Source: Prevotella sp. P5-92 (GTDB lineage Bacteria; Bacteroidota; Bacteroidia; Bacteroidales; Bacteroidaceae). From it: a stretch of DNA of 64,000 nucleotides. Positions 37,165 through 46,185 of the stretch are shown here, one piece after another; the stretch's first letter is position 1, and the number at the start of each line of letters is the position of its first letter. Under the pieces are notes generated by a model, which saw nothing but the letters and a program-made list of their open reading frames with translations, made no database searches and was not told the DNA's origin. Made by a program: the position numbers and the translations under genes. The stretch covers positions 124,001-188,000 of the forward strand of contig NZ_NPJG01000042.1 of NCBI RefSeq assembly GCF_002251245.1, read 5' to 3'.

Positions 37165-37581
37165 CTATACACTTATCATAGCAAGCGCCTTGTCTTCGGC
37201 AGCTTCCATTACTTCCCTTTCTCCAGGACCTTTGTCGTTGATGCCGCAGAGATGGAGTATGCCGTGGATGATAACACGATGGAGCTCTTCGTCATAGCTT
37301 TTTCCAAACTGCCTGGCGTTGGTCTCCACTGTATCGAGGCTGATGACGAGGTCACCATTGATGCGGTCTCCTTCGTCGTAGTCAAAGGTGATGATGTCTG
37401 TGTAGTAGTCGTGGCCGAGATATTCGCGGTTTACTTCGAGTATTTTCTCGTCATCGACAAACATATAGCCTATCTCTCCTACTTTGCGTCCGTATGTGGC
37501 GGCAACATCCTTTATCCAAGCAGTCACTTCGCGCTTTTTGATGTTTGGCATTTTTACGCCTTCACAATTATATGTAATCAT
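37165..37581 (-). CDS. ybeY: Endoribonuclease YbeY (rRNA maturation)
   Basis: A 138-residue member of the UPF0054 metalloprotein family, needed for 16S rRNA 3' end processing in other bacteria. FVDDEKILEVNREYLGHDYY and TDIITFDYDEGD are the family strands, and HRVIIHGILHLCGINDKGPG is the metal site. The classical motif is HGxLHLxGYDH; here the third His is absent (GINDKG), which I believe is usual for Bacteroidota. coaD follows after 97 bases in the same direction on the far side (higher-to-lower order is coaD, then ybeY). Confidence 0.9.
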   Translation of the reverse strand: MITYNCEGVKMPNIKKREVTAWIKDVAATYGRKVGEIGYMFVDDEKILEVNREYLGHDYYTDIITFDYDEGDRINGDLVISLDTVETNARQFGKSYDEELHRVIIHGILHLCGINDKGPGEREVMEAAEDKALAMISV

Positions 37582-37626
37582 GTCCTTTCTTTTCCTTTGT
37601 TTTTTCTCACTATTAAAAAATAAGCG

Positions 37627-38067
37627 TCAGGCTTTCACCAAAAACTCATCGGCGTTCCTGCCGAAATGCCGTAGTTCTCTGACTAAGCTCGATGAAATGT
37701 TAGCATATTGAGGCTCTGCGTAGAGCAGCAGTGTCTCTATGCCCGATAGCTGACGGTTGATGTCAGCCTGTTCGCGCTCGTATTCGAAGTCTTTCACCGA
37801 TCTTACACCTTTTATTATATATTGCGCTCCCACGCGTTTGGCAAAGTCGATGGTGAGGTCGTTGTATGTCTTTACCTCCACCTTTGGTTCAGACGCATAT
37901 ATCTTGCTTATGTTGTCAAGACGTTCGTCAGCAGTCAGCATATACTGCTTGCGCTCGTTGACTCCAATGCCTATAACGATTTTGTCGAAAAGAGGCAGTG
38001 CACGACGTAGTATGTTGTCGTGTCCTATGGTGTAGGGGTCGAAACTTCCAGTGAATAATCCTGTCAT
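37627..38067 (-). CDS. coaD: Phosphopantetheine adenylyltransferase
   Basis: A 146-residue nucleotidyltransferase for the fourth step of coenzyme A synthesis. It opens with TGLFTGSFDPYTIGHDNILR, the TGSFDPxTxGH ATP motif, and has the C-terminal ISSSLVRELRHFG motif. Length is normal for the family. It lies 5 bases after ruvB, so the two are probably co-transcribed without functional link. Confidence 0.95.
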   Translation of the reverse strand: MTGLFTGSFDPYTIGHDNILRRALPLFDKIVIGIGVNERKQYMLTADERLDNISKIYASEPKVEVKTYNDLTIDFAKRVGAQYIIKGVRSVKDFEYEREQADINRQLSGIETLLLYAEPQYANISSSLVRELRHFGRNADEFLVKA

Positions 38068-38072
38068 AATGC

Positions 38073-39110
38073 TCAGTCTTTAAAGTCGAATGATAGGTCT
38101 TGGGTGTAGATGTTGCGTCCGAAGTGCTTGTAGGCGAGTTCCGTCACCATGCGTCCTCGTGGTGTGCGCTTGATAAATCCTTCCATGATGAGATATGGTT
38201 CATACACCTCTTCCACTGTTCCTGCGTCCTCGCCGATGGCAGTGGCGATGGTGGTCACGCCCACTGGTCCGCCCTTAAACTTGTCGATGATAGTGAGCAG
38301 AATCTTGTTGTCGGTTTCGTCGAGACCATATCGGTCGATGTTGAGTGCAGTAAGTGCAATCTTTGTTATCTCAGTGTCGATGCGTCCGTTGCCTTTCACC
38401 TGTGCGAAATCCCTTACGCGTCGGAGCAGTGCGTTGGCAATTCGTGGAGTGCCTCGGCTTCGTCTGGCTATCTCCATTGCAGCCTCGTTGTCGATGGGTA
38501 CTCTAAGGATGCTGGCCGAACGTCTGAGGATGCGTGCCAACGTCTCGGGATCGTAATATTCGAGATGGAGGTTAATGCCAAAACGTGCGCGTAGCGGGGC
38601 TGTGAGAAGTCCGCTGCGTGTGGTGGCTCCAACGAGAGTGAACGGGTTGAGGTCGATCTGTATGGATCGTGCAGACGGACCTTTGTCTATCATGATGTCG
38701 ATGCGATAGTCTTCCATGGCTGAGTAAAGATACTCTTCAACCACAGGCGACAACCGGTGTATCTCGTCGATAAACAAAACGTCGTTTTTTTCCAGAGATG
38801 TAAGTATTCCAGCCAGGTCACCCGGTTTGTCGAGAACGGGCCCGCTGGTAATTTTGAAGCCTACGCCCAGTTCGTTGGCAATGATGTTTGAGAGAGTGGT
38901 TTTTCCCAGTCCGGGAGGACCGTGGAGGAGTGTATGGTCGAGTGGTTCGCCACGATATTTGGCAGCCTCGACAAACACTTCCAGATTCTCGACTACTTTG
39001 TTTTGTCCGCTGAAATCGCCGAAGTTTAGAGGTCGCAACGCATTTTCAAAATCCTTTTCCGCCGGACTTGCTTGTTGCTCTTCGCGTATGTCGAAATTGT
39101 CGTCTATCAT
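38073..39110 (-). CDS. ruvB: Holliday junction branch migration ATPase RuvB
   Basis: A 345-residue AAA+ motor of the RuvABC resolvasome. [20 protein letters not shown] begins the conserved part, [20 protein letters not shown] is Walker [14 protein letters not shown] Walker B, and [18 protein letters not shown] sensor 1 and the arginine-finger region. The winged-helix end includes [19 protein letters not shown]. The frame is open to 39119 through a TTG; I take ATG 39110 ([10 protein letters not shown]). Confidence 0.96.
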   Translation of the reverse strand: MIDDNFDIREEQQASPAEKDFENALRPLNFGDFSGQNKVVENLEVFVEAAKYRGEPLDHTLLHGPPGLGKTTLSNIIANELGVGFKITSGPVLDKPGDLAGILTSLEKNDVLFIDEIHRLSPVVEEYLYSAMEDYRIDIMIDKGPSARSIQIDLNPFTLVGATTRSGLLTAPLRARFGINLHLEYYDPETLARILRRSASILRVPIDNEAAMEIARRSRGTPRIANALLRRVRDFAQVKGNGRIDTEITKIALTALNIDRYGLDETDNKILLTIIDKFKGGPVGVTTIATAIGEDAGTVEEVYEPYLIMEGFIKRTPRGRMVTELAYKHFGRNIYTQDLSFDFKD

Positions 39111-39181
39111 AATATCCAAAACTTTCGCTTTTGCCCAACTTCTTTAACTGCCCTTTATTTGCCAAAGTTGAGTGCATATAT

Positions 39182-39228
39182 AAAAAAAGAGAAGAGTGAA
39201 GAATGAGGTCATTCTCCATTCTTCTCTT
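39182..39228 (-). terminator. Terminator of pnp
   Basis: Two 20-base arms (39187-39206 and 39209-39228) pair at 18 or more positions across a two-base loop; on the minus strand seven T residues follow. It starts about 17 bases after the pnp stop and separates pnp from ruvB. Confidence 0.88.
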
Positions 39229-39245
39229 TCAGATTCTTCACTTAT

Positions 39246-41567
39246 TTAGAAATCCATCTTGTCCAAAGAGTCGTTGAAATCCTTTGGCTCGTGGTTCTCT
39301 TGGCTTTCGTTGAAGTCGGGGCGTGGACGGCGCTCAGGACGAGGACGGCGTTCGCCGCGCTCAGGACGCTCGCCACGTGGACGGCGCTCAGGACGCTCGC
39401 CGCGAGGACGGCGCTCAGGACGTTCCTGATAGTCGGCAGGCTTTTCGATGAGCACACGGTGAGAGAGCTTGTACTTGCCAGTCTTTGGGTCTATCTCGAG
39501 CAGTTTTACCTTTATCTTGTCGCCTTCCTTGATGCCGGCCTCTTCTACTGTTTCAAGACGTTTCCAGTCTATTTCCGAGATGTGGAGGAGTCCGTCTTTG
39601 CCTGGAAGTATTTCCACGAAGCATCCGTAAGGCATGATAGAGCGTACTGTGCCTTCGTAAATCTCACCCACTTCGGGTATTGCCACGATGGCGCGTATTT
39701 TTGCCAATGCGCCGTCGATGCTCTCCTTGTTAGGAGCCGATACCTGTACCTTGCCTACGCCATCCACTTCGTCGATGGTAATGGTGGCGCCAGTGTCTTC
39801 CTGCATCTGCTGGATGATCTTGCCGCCAGGGCCGATGACAGCACCGATGAACTCCTTAGGTATCTCAATCTGTACGATGCGTGGTACCTGTGGTTTCATT
39901 TCTGCGCGTGGCTCAGCTATGGTGTCGGTGAGGCACTTTAAAATGTGCTCACGTCCAGCCTTTGCCTGCATGAGGGCCTTTTCGAGGATTTCGAACGAGA
40001 GGCCGTCGCACTTGATGTCCATCTGTGTGGCGGTCAGACCGTCCTTGGTTCCTGTGGTCTTGAAGTCCATATCGCCGAGGTGGTCCTCGTCGCCGAGGAT
40101 GTCGCTGAGCACGGCATACTTCTCTTCACCTGGGTTTTTGATAAGTCCCATTGCGATACCGCTGACAGGTTTCTTCATAGGTACGCCAGCGTCCATCAGT
40201 GCGAGAGTTCCGGCACATACGGTAGCCATTGATGAAGAGCCGTTAGACTCGAGTATCTGGCTAACTACGCGTACGGTGTAAGGATAGTCTTCAGGTATCT
40301 GACCTTTCAGGCCGCGCCATGCGAGGTGTCCGTGACCTATTTCGCGTCGTCCCACTCCGCGTTGTGCCTTAGCCTCGCCGGTGCAGAATGGCGGGAAGTT
40401 ATAGTGGAGGAGGAAGCGCATGTAGCTCTTGTCGAGCACGTCGTCAACCATCTTTTCGTCGAGCTTTGTGCCGAGTGTACATGTGGTGAGCGACTGTGTC
40501 TCTCCACGGGTGAAGATAGAGCTTCCGTGTGGCATTGGCAGTGGGCTAACCTCACACCAGATAGGACGTATCTCGTCAGTCTTGCGTCCGTCGAGACGGA
40601 TTCCCTCGTCGAGGATGCAACGGCGCATGGCGTCGCGCATCACGTCGTGATAGTAGCGGTCAGCCTCGGCGGCTTTTTCCTCAAGCTCGTCCTCGCTGAG
40701 GTCGCTGTGAGCTTCAGCATATTTAGCTTTGAAGTCCTCGATGATCTTGTCGAAAGCATCCTGGCGGGCGTGCTTGTCGAGAGCCTGCTTGGTGATATCG
40801 TAAACTGGTTGGTAGAGCTCGTCGTTGATTTGCTTGCGCAAGTCTTCGTCGTTGATCTCGTGGTCGTACTCGCGCTTTACGTCGGTGCCGAGCTCCTTTG
40901 ACAGCTCTGTCTGCAACTCGCACATCGGCTTGATGGCTTCCATGGCGGCCTTCAGTGCGCCGATCATGTCTTGTTCCGACACTTCTTTCATCTCGCCTTC
41001 CACCATCATGATGTTTTCAGCCGAGGCACCAACCATGATGTCCATGTCGGCTTCCTTCATCTGCTCGAAGGTTGGGTTGATGACATATTCTCCGCCGATG
41101 CGTGCGACACGCACTTCACTGATTGGGCATTCGAAAGGAATATCTGAGCAAGCTAATGCTGTTGAGGCAGCGAAGCCGGCGAGGGCGTCAGGCTGGTCAA
41201 CACCATCGGCTGACAAGAGCATCACATTGACATACACTTCAGCGTGGAAGTTAGAAGGGAAGAGCGGACGGAGAACGCGGTCAACCAGGCGTGATGTGAG
41301 AATCTCATTGTCACTTGCCTTGCCTTCGCGCTTGGTGAATCCACCAGGGAAGCGTCCAGCTGCTGCATACTGCTCTCTGTAGTCAACCTGCAGAGGCATG
41401 AAATCTGTACCCGGAACGGCATCTTTTGCGGCACAAACGGTGGCCAAAAGAACGGTGTTGCCCATGCGGAGCATACAAGAACCGTCGCACTGTTTTGCCA
41501 CTTTTCCGGTCTCGATGGTGATGGTTCTTCCATCAGCCAACGAAATTGTTTTCGTAATTACGTTCAT
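39246..41567 (-). CDS. pnp: Polyribonucleotide nucleotidyltransferase (PNPase)
   Basis: A 773-residue phosphorolytic 3'-5' exoribonuclease. Two RNase PH domains (about 1-230 and 320-540, the second with ICDEG-like [20 protein letters not shown]) flank an all-helical part. A KH domain ([20 protein letters not shown]) and an S1 domain ([20 protein letters not shown]) follow. The C-terminal about 50 residues repeat RPERRPRGE, an Arg/Glu/Pro tail encoded by a 27-base tandem DNA repeat near 39319-39425, then an acidic end. The tail is probably disordered and may bind RNA or other degradosome-like proteins. Confidence 0.95.
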   Translation of the reverse strand: MNVITKTISLADGRTITIETGKVAKQCDGSCMLRMGNTVLLATVCAAKDAVPGTDFMPLQVDYREQYAAAGRFPGGFTKREGKASDNEILTSRLVDRVLRPLFPSNFHAEVYVNVMLLSADGVDQPDALAGFAASTALACSDIPFECPISEVRVARIGGEYVINPTFEQMKEADMDIMVGASAENIMMVEGEMKEVSEQDMIGALKAAMEAIKPMCELQTELSKELGTDVKREYDHEINDEDLRKQINDELYQPVYDITKQALDKHARQDAFDKIIEDFKAKYAEAHSDLSEDELEEKAAEADRYYHDVMRDAMRRCILDEGIRLDGRKTDEIRPIWCEVSPLPMPHGSSIFTRGETQSLTTCTLGTKLDEKMVDDVLDKSYMRFLLHYNFPPFCTGEAKAQRGVGRREIGHGHLAWRGLKGQIPEDYPYTVRVVSQILESNGSSSMATVCAGTLALMDAGVPMKKPVSGIAMGLIKNPGEEKYAVLSDILGDEDHLGDMDFKTTGTKDGLTATQMDIKCDGLSFEILEKALMQAKAGREHILKCLTDTIAEPRAEMKPQVPRIVQIEIPKEFIGAVIGPGGKIIQQMQEDTGATITIDEVDGVGKVQVSAPNKESIDGALAKIRAIVAIPEVGEIYEGTVRSIMPYGCFVEILPGKDGLLHISEIDWKRLETVEEAGIKEGDKIKVKLLEIDPKTGKYKLSHRVLIEKPADYQERPERRPRGERPERRPRGERPERGERRPRPERRPRPDFNESQENHEPKDFNDSLDKMDF
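39319..39425. repeat. 27-base tandem repeat inside pnp
   Basis: The unit beginning GGACGGCGCTCAGGACGCTC recurs at 27-base steps, about three times with few changes, and encodes the nine-residue repeat ERPERRPRG in the PNPase tail. Copy number could vary between strains by slippage or recombination. Confidence 0.75.
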
Positions 41568-41611
41568 CTAAAATTTAAAACTATTTGTTTTGTTTTCATC
41601 AAAAAATCGCA

Positions 41612-41643
41612 CAAAGATACTATAATTCTGTGTAATGGCGCAA
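41612..41643 (-). promoter_or_regulatory. Candidate promoter of pnp
   Basis: On the minus strand TATCTTTG (41619-41612) matches the -7 consensus, with TTG (41643-41641) about 21 bases upstream. The leader would be about 40 bases. Confidence 0.6.
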
Positions 41644-41716
41644 TGTTTTCCAGCATTTCTTCTACTTTTTGTGTTTTTTTATGAAATTATGAATGTATGC
41701 GGCTCGTTTATCTGCA

Positions 41717-41768
41717 CAAAAAGGAAATCGCCGGCGTCTGCTTCAGTGAGCGCGACAGCCGGCGATTT
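41717..41768 (-). terminator. Terminator of the M16 protease gene
   Basis: AAATCGCCGGC (41725-41735) pairs perfectly with GCCGGCGATTT (41758-41768) across a 22-base loop; the minus strand continues CCTTTTTG. It lies 20 bases after the stop codon. Confidence 0.85.
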
Positions 41769-41788
41769 GTCGAGTATGAAATAAATTT

Positions 41789-44635
41789 TTATTTGTTTTC
41801 TATGCCTTCCATGATGATCTCAGCGTGATTGTTTTGTGTCATGAGCTGTTCTACTGCGCGTCGGGCGTCGTCGGCAGTGATACTCTGTATGGTCTGCTCG
41901 AAGTCGGTGGCGAAGTCGAGGTTGGTGTCGAGATAGTTCTTGAAGGTTGTAGCCCAGTACTTGTTCTCGCGGAGGTTCTCTTTGTAGTTCTTGAGGAAGA
42001 ATTCCTTGCCTTTCTCGAGGTTCTCCTTCGAAGGACCTTCTGCGACAAACTGCTTCACGATCTCGCGTACTCTCTGGTTGAGGTATTCGTATCTATCTGG
42101 GTTTGCCTGGTATGCTATCTGCATGTAAGCCCTGTATCGTGGAGCTGGCATGGGGACAAGTTCTCCGTAAGCTCCGATGCCGTATGTGCCGCCTTCCTTC
42201 TCGCGTATCTCTTCGAGCAGAACTACGCTGAGTGCGTTGAGCGCAATGTCGAAGGCGAGTTTGTTCTTCAGAGTGTATTGCATATCGGCAGTGTCGAAGA
42301 AGACGTTGGTTGTCATTGGCACTTCCATCTTGCGCTTGTAAACATTGTCAACCTTACCCTTGCGGAAGTCGGAGATGGCGGTGTTAGCCTTCTCCGCCTT
42401 GCCTTTTGCTGGCAGTGAGGCGATATACTGTTCCATGAGTGGCAGCAAGGTGGCTTCGTCGATGGCTCCGGTGATGATGAAGGTGAAGTCGGCTGCGTTG
42501 GCATAGCGTTCGCGGGCTATCCTCATGATGTTGTCGTAGTCGAGACGGTCGAGGTCAGCCGTGTGCATGCCCATAAACAGACTGGCGTTGTCGTAGATGC
42601 TTGTCTGCACGCTGTCCTGAAGGGCCGACATTGGGTCGCTTTCGCGGTTAGCCACCGAGGCGCGTTCGCGGTTGAGCCATGAGTCGAATGCTTCGCGGTC
42701 TGAGCGCATAGCTGTGAAATACAGATAGTTGAGCTGTAACATTGTCTCAAAGTCCTTTGGTGTTGCAGAGGCAGTCACTGACTCTTCAAACACGCTCACC
42801 TTTGGTGTCACGCTCACCTTCCTTCCTGCTGTGGCCTTGCGCAGTTCGGTGTTTGAGAAATTGCCCAGTCCTCCCACGAGCATCACGTCGTTGATGGCTT
42901 TGAGGTCGGCAGTCATCGAGGTAGGGTAGAGCGATGTTCCGCCCTTGCTCACTGCCGTCATCAGTATCTCGTTGGGGTTGAAGTCTGTCTGGCGGAAATA
43001 TACTGTGGCGCCATTTGAGAGAGAGTATTGCTTGTATCCCATGGCTTTTGCCTGTATCTTCTTTACCTTTCCTGGCTTGGGCAGTGAGCTCATGAGAGGC
43101 TCGTCAGAGACGGCGTCTTCATAAGGAGTGATCGTCTCGGCTGCCACTGCAGCGAGAGCTGCTTCCATTTCCTCTTTCGAAGGGTAGTTGACGCCTTCCT
43201 TGTCGGGCAACATGGCGCTCATCACGAGTATGTTCTTTTCCACCATCTGCGAGAGAATCTTTCCTATGGTCTGTGCATCTACTCCCTCGGCGAGTTGCTT
43301 TACGATAGCGAGGTTAGTTTCCTCACCCGGTATTGGCTCGTTGTCGATGAAGTGACGTACATACTCCTTGCAGTAGTTGGCGCTCTTCTTCTTGTCGCGG
43401 CCGTTGTATGCTGCCTCCACGTCGGCAAGTATCTGTGCCTTTGCACGCTCATACTCCGAGTCGGTGAATCCGCATCGTGCAGCGCGGAGCATCTCGCGGT
43501 AGAGTGTGGTGACTGCCTGCTGCAGTCCTTGTTCCGACGACACTGCCTGACCGGCGAAGCTGCGCTTGGTGCGTGCAATCATAAAGTCGTCGTCAGACAC
43601 TTCCGCTGCAATAAACGGCGGATTGGCGCTTTGCTGCAGTTCCTGCAGGCGTGCGTTCACCATGCGCGAAGCTGCGTCCATGGCATATTTATAAATAAGG
43701 TAAGGCATGTCGCCTCTCATCTCCTGTGGATAGGGATCGTGGTTAAGGAAGAGGAACGTCATGGCGTATGGCTGCTCCTTGTCTTTTGCCATGCAGATGA
43801 GAGGTGTCTCGTTGTCGGGAATCTCTACGAAGTATCTCTCCTTTGGGTTTTCGGGCTTTGCTATCTTTCCGAATATGTCCTTGATTTTTGCCTCAATATT
43901 ATCCACGTCGATGTCGCCGACCACGATCACTGCCTGCAGGTCTGGACGATACCACTGTTCGTAGTAGTCGCGTAGTGCCTTGTAGGGAAAGTTGTCAACC
44001 ACCTCCATCTTGCCTATTGGCAGGCGATGGCCATAGCGGTTAGAGCCGTCAGGACGGGCGTGGTTGGTGCCTTTCGGATACATCATTGGCAGCAGCTGCT
44101 CAAGAAGACGTATCTGTGCGTTAGCCCTTGTGCGCCATTCCTCGTGTATCACTCCGCGCTCGTGGTCGATGTCCTCGTCGGTAAGCAGGAGGCCGTCGGC
44201 CCAGTCGTGGAGTATGAGGAGGCAAGAGTCGATGGCCGACGGTGTCGTGCCTACGGGTACATTATCTATATTATATACGGTCTCGTCGATGCTTGTGTAG
44301 GCATTGAGGTCGTTGCCAAACTTCACGCCGATGCTCTCGCAGTATTTTATCACGCCGTTGCCGGGGAAGTGCTTTGTGCCGTTGAAGCACATGTGCTCAA
44401 GGAAGTGAGCCAGACCGCGCTGGTCCTCTTCTTCAAGAATAGAGCCCACACGCTGTGCGATGTAGAAGTTTGCCTGACCCTTTGGCTCGGCGTTGTGGCG
44501 TATGTAGTACGTCAAACCATTGTCCAACTTGCCAATGCGAACGGCCTTGTCTATGGGAATAGCTGGCTGTTGCTGTGCGAATCCATTTGTAGCGAGCAAT
44601 ACCATTGCCACTACTGCGATAAATAATCTTCTCAT
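41789..44635 (-). CDS. Exported M16-family zinc protease (pitrilysin type)
   Basis: A 948-residue protein with a signal peptide (LFIAVVAMVLLATNGFAQQ, about 4-22) and the four-domain layout of M16 proteases. The zinc site is HFLEH (77-81) in RGLAHFLEHMCFNGTKHFPG, with the distal glutamate in LNAYTSIDETVYNI. The second half has the inactive-type repeats (for example YKQYSLSNGATVYFRQTDFN). One long chain resembles the PqqL group. It probably degrades peptides in the periplasm. No promoter of the usual type is visible upstream. Confidence 0.93.
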   Translation of the reverse strand: MRRLFIAVVAMVLLATNGFAQQQPAIPIDKAVRIGKLDNGLTYYIRHNAEPKGQANFYIAQRVGSILEEEDQRGLAHFLEHMCFNGTKHFPGNGVIKYCESIGVKFGNDLNAYTSIDETVYNIDNVPVGTTPSAIDSCLLILHDWADGLLLTDEDIDHERGVIHEEWRTRANAQIRLLEQLLPMMYPKGTNHARPDGSNRYGHRLPIGKMEVVDNFPYKALRDYYEQWYRPDLQAVIVVGDIDVDNIEAKIKDIFGKIAKPENPKERYFVEIPDNETPLICMAKDKEQPYAMTFLFLNHDPYPQEMRGDMPYLIYKYAMDAASRMVNARLQELQQSANPPFIAAEVSDDDFMIARTKRSFAGQAVSSEQGLQQAVTTLYREMLRAARCGFTDSEYERAKAQILADVEAAYNGRDKKKSANYCKEYVRHFIDNEPIPGEETNLAIVKQLAEGVDAQTIGKILSQMVEKNILVMSAMLPDKEGVNYPSKEEMEAALAAVAAETITPYEDAVSDEPLMSSLPKPGKVKKIQAKAMGYKQYSLSNGATVYFRQTDFNPNEILMTAVSKGGTSLYPTSMTADLKAINDVMLVGGLGNFSNTELRKATAGRKVSVTPKVSVFEESVTASATPKDFETMLQLNYLYFTAMRSDREAFDSWLNRERASVANRESDPMSALQDSVQTSIYDNASLFMGMHTADLDRLDYDNIMRIARERYANAADFTFIITGAIDEATLLPLMEQYIASLPAKGKAEKANTAISDFRKGKVDNVYKRKMEVPMTTNVFFDTADMQYTLKNKLAFDIALNALSVVLLEEIREKEGGTYGIGAYGELVPMPAPRYRAYMQIAYQANPDRYEYLNQRVREIVKQFVAEGPSKENLEKGKEFFLKNYKENLRENKYWATTFKNYLDTNLDFATDFEQTIQSITADDARRAVEQLMTQNNHAEIIMEGIENK

Positions 44636-44753
44636 TGTTGTAATATGAATTATGTCCTTTTTTGTCCGTTAGACGCACTTCCTTTTTCATTTACTACAAA
44701 AAATCATAAAAAATCCATTTTTCTCTTATATATCGATGCTCTCATTAACTCTA

Positions 44754-44878
44754 CACTCTACATTCTGCGGGTATAACCCGTTTAATGATAGTTAGTTTGC
44801 TCAATGTAGAGGCAGCGCAACCCTACATCGTGTTAACACTCTGAAAACTTGTGGCTTATAGGCGAATAATGTAGAGTG
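44754..44878. repeat. Element-like unit with 11-bp terminal inverted repeats
   Basis: CACTCTACATT (44754-44764) is exactly inverted as AATGTAGAGTG (44868-44878). A further AATGTAGAG lies inside (44803-44811) and CCTACAT at 44822-44828. The 125-base unit has the form of a miniature inverted-repeat element, but no target-site duplication is evident. Confidence 0.5.
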
Positions 44879-45042
44879 AAGATTTGGCGGAGCATCCCTC
44901 TTATCTCATGCTTTTCGCTTAATCGTCTCTTCCGATTCTGTCATGGGGATGACAGGCAAACTATGTAGTTATGACAGCCGGCCGTCATACTTGTGACAGC
45001 CAACACTATCTCCTCTGGCATAGCCGACGGATAAGACATAAA

Positions 45043-45072
45043 GTTGGCTGCGAGACGCTTCCCGCAGCCAAC
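45043..45072. repeat. 10-bp stem hairpin, terminator-like on the plus strand
   Basis: GTTGGCTGCG (45043-45052) pairs perfectly with CGCAGCCAAC (45063-45072) across 10 bases. AAGCAATAGCCTTTTT follows on the plus strand, but no plus-strand gene ends nearby, so it may be a relic. Confidence 0.6.
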
Positions 45073-45166
45073 AAGCAATAGCCTTTTTGATTCCCTTAGT
45101 CCCGTTTAGAAATCGTCGTTGTCAAATAAGGCTCGGAACGAGGGTTCTTTCAATTCAAAGAACATT

Positions 45167-45388
45167 ATGGAAACAACGACAATGACAACAGAACAATATC
45201 TCGCACGCCGCAAGGAGATCCAAGAGAAAATCTCCGAGTGCCGACAGGATGAGCGACAGCAAATCCAGAAAATAGGACGCAACCGACAACCTATCGTAAG
45301 ATACTCAATGCGGACTTGCTTGCCATAGAAGACATCATGCTGTTTTTAAAAAGAAGGAGGATGTGTAAAACAAGAAGAATCGATTGAT
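45167..45388 (+). pseudogene. Remnant of a small hypothetical gene
   Basis: From ATG 45167 the frame reads METTTMTTEQYLARRKEIQE and on to a stop at 45328, a charged helical start like that of small hypothetical proteins of Prevotella as I remember them. Near 45285 another frame takes over plausibly (RKILNADLLAIEDIMLFLKR) up to a stop near 45388, which would fit a frameshift in a protein of about 70 residues. I cannot name a function. It may be a chance frame. Confidence 0.3.
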
Positions 45389-45590
45389 GTATGTCAAATA
45401 ACAAGGGTGATGCATTTACTTTACGAAAAAATGATGCATTTAAATTTGCATGTTACAGCAATGTCATTGGTTACGTTCTGTTTATCCCATTTGCAGAGGC
45501 AAAATCATTGAAATGACACACATAATATTCCACATCATCCAAGCAGTACGGGGGACAGGGGTGCCCCCTGTACCTAAGTAGTCAGAAACT

Positions 45591-45678
45591 CATTTGTAAG
45601 CTCACGCAAGATCTTTTGCCAGTTAGCAAAAGTTCATTTGCCAGCTTCCACAAGATCGTTTGACAACTGGCAAGGCAC
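45591..45678. repeat. Imperfect tandem repeat, 44-base period
   Basis: CATTTG-AGCT-CAAGATC-TTG-CA-GCAA recurs in the same order, 44 bases apart, with about two thirds of positions kept. Inside lie the stems CTTTTGC/GCAAAAG (45613-45632) and TTGCCAG/CTGGCAA (45638-45673). Confidence 0.55.
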
Positions 45679-45892
45679 AACCATGTCGTTCGTCCTAACG
45701 CCACAAGGACGTACTTTCAGACACCATTAGGACGTGAGTCCTGACAGCTCATGAACGCTTATCCATACATCATTAGTATAGTCTGTTTACAATCAACAAT
45801 ACCACTTACCTGAGTTAACAAAAACAAACAACAATCGTATTGTTATTATTTGAACTTCTGTTCGTCTATGACATAACTATAATTAGCCAGCA

Positions 45893-45929
45893 CAACCGAC
45901 AAATCCTTCCCCACCAGATTTGTCGGTTG
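45893..45929. repeat. 13-bp perfect inverted repeat
   Basis: CAACCGACAAATC (45893-45905) and GATTTGTCGGTTG (45917-45929) are exact complements around an 11-base C-rich loop. No T-run follows on either strand, so it is not an ordinary terminator. It lies about 90 bases past the 3' end of tRNA-Pro. It may be a terminator variant, a protein site or an element end. Confidence 0.65.
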
Positions 45930-46016
45930 CGCCAAAATATCACCGACTTTTCGCCGACATCTTCACCCTTGATACGCCGTAATTGTCTAATTCACAGACG
46001 TACATAAGTATTTTTG

Positions 46017-46089
46017 TCGGGATGAGGCGACTCGAACGCCCGACCCCTACGTCCCGAACGTAGTGCGCTACCAACTGCGCTACATCCCG
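46017..46089 (-). tRNA. tRNA-Pro (anticodon CGG)
   Basis: A 73-nt cloverleaf: acceptor stem CGGGATG/CATCCCG starting with the C1-G72 pair typical of tRNA-Pro, D stem GCGC, anticodon stem CTACG/CGTAG with loop TTCGGGA (anticodon CGG), T loop TTCGAGT, discriminator A, no encoded CCA. It stands alone, with its own promoter. Confidence 0.92.
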
Positions 46090-46118
46090 AAGCCATATAG
46101 TTTTTGTTAATTCGGCTG

Positions 46119-46126
46119 CAAAGGTA
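46119..46126 (-). promoter_or_regulatory. -7 element of tRNA-Pro
   Basis: The minus strand reads TACCTTTG followed by CA, about 30 bases before the tRNA 5' end. The -33 box is poorly conserved. Confidence 0.6.
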
Positions 46127-46185
46127 CTATATTTTTTTGAAACTCGTGCATCTTTTCCAAGAAAAAATGTGTTAGGAGTCGTTTT

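Larger units (their letters stand above)
44636..46016. other. Gene-poor, repeat-rich region between the M16 gene and tRNA-Pro
   Basis: About 1.4 kb without a convincing gene apart from a small, probably broken frame near 45167-45388. It carries many inverted and direct repeats, listed separately. Further items are a near palindrome ATGACAGCCGGCCGTCAT (44971-44988), TGATGCATTTA twice (45408-45418 and 45432-45442), and ACAGGGG/CCCCTGT (45555-45571). Its place next to the 3' side of a tRNA gene would suit the remains of an integrated element, but no integrase, attachment-site duplicate or transposase can be read. Confidence 0.6.

Noticed and set aside
45119-45328. Frame starting at TTG 45119 as an intact gene
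   Set aside because: The better start is ATG 45167 and the frame ends early; a second frame continues better, so it is listed only as a probable remnant.
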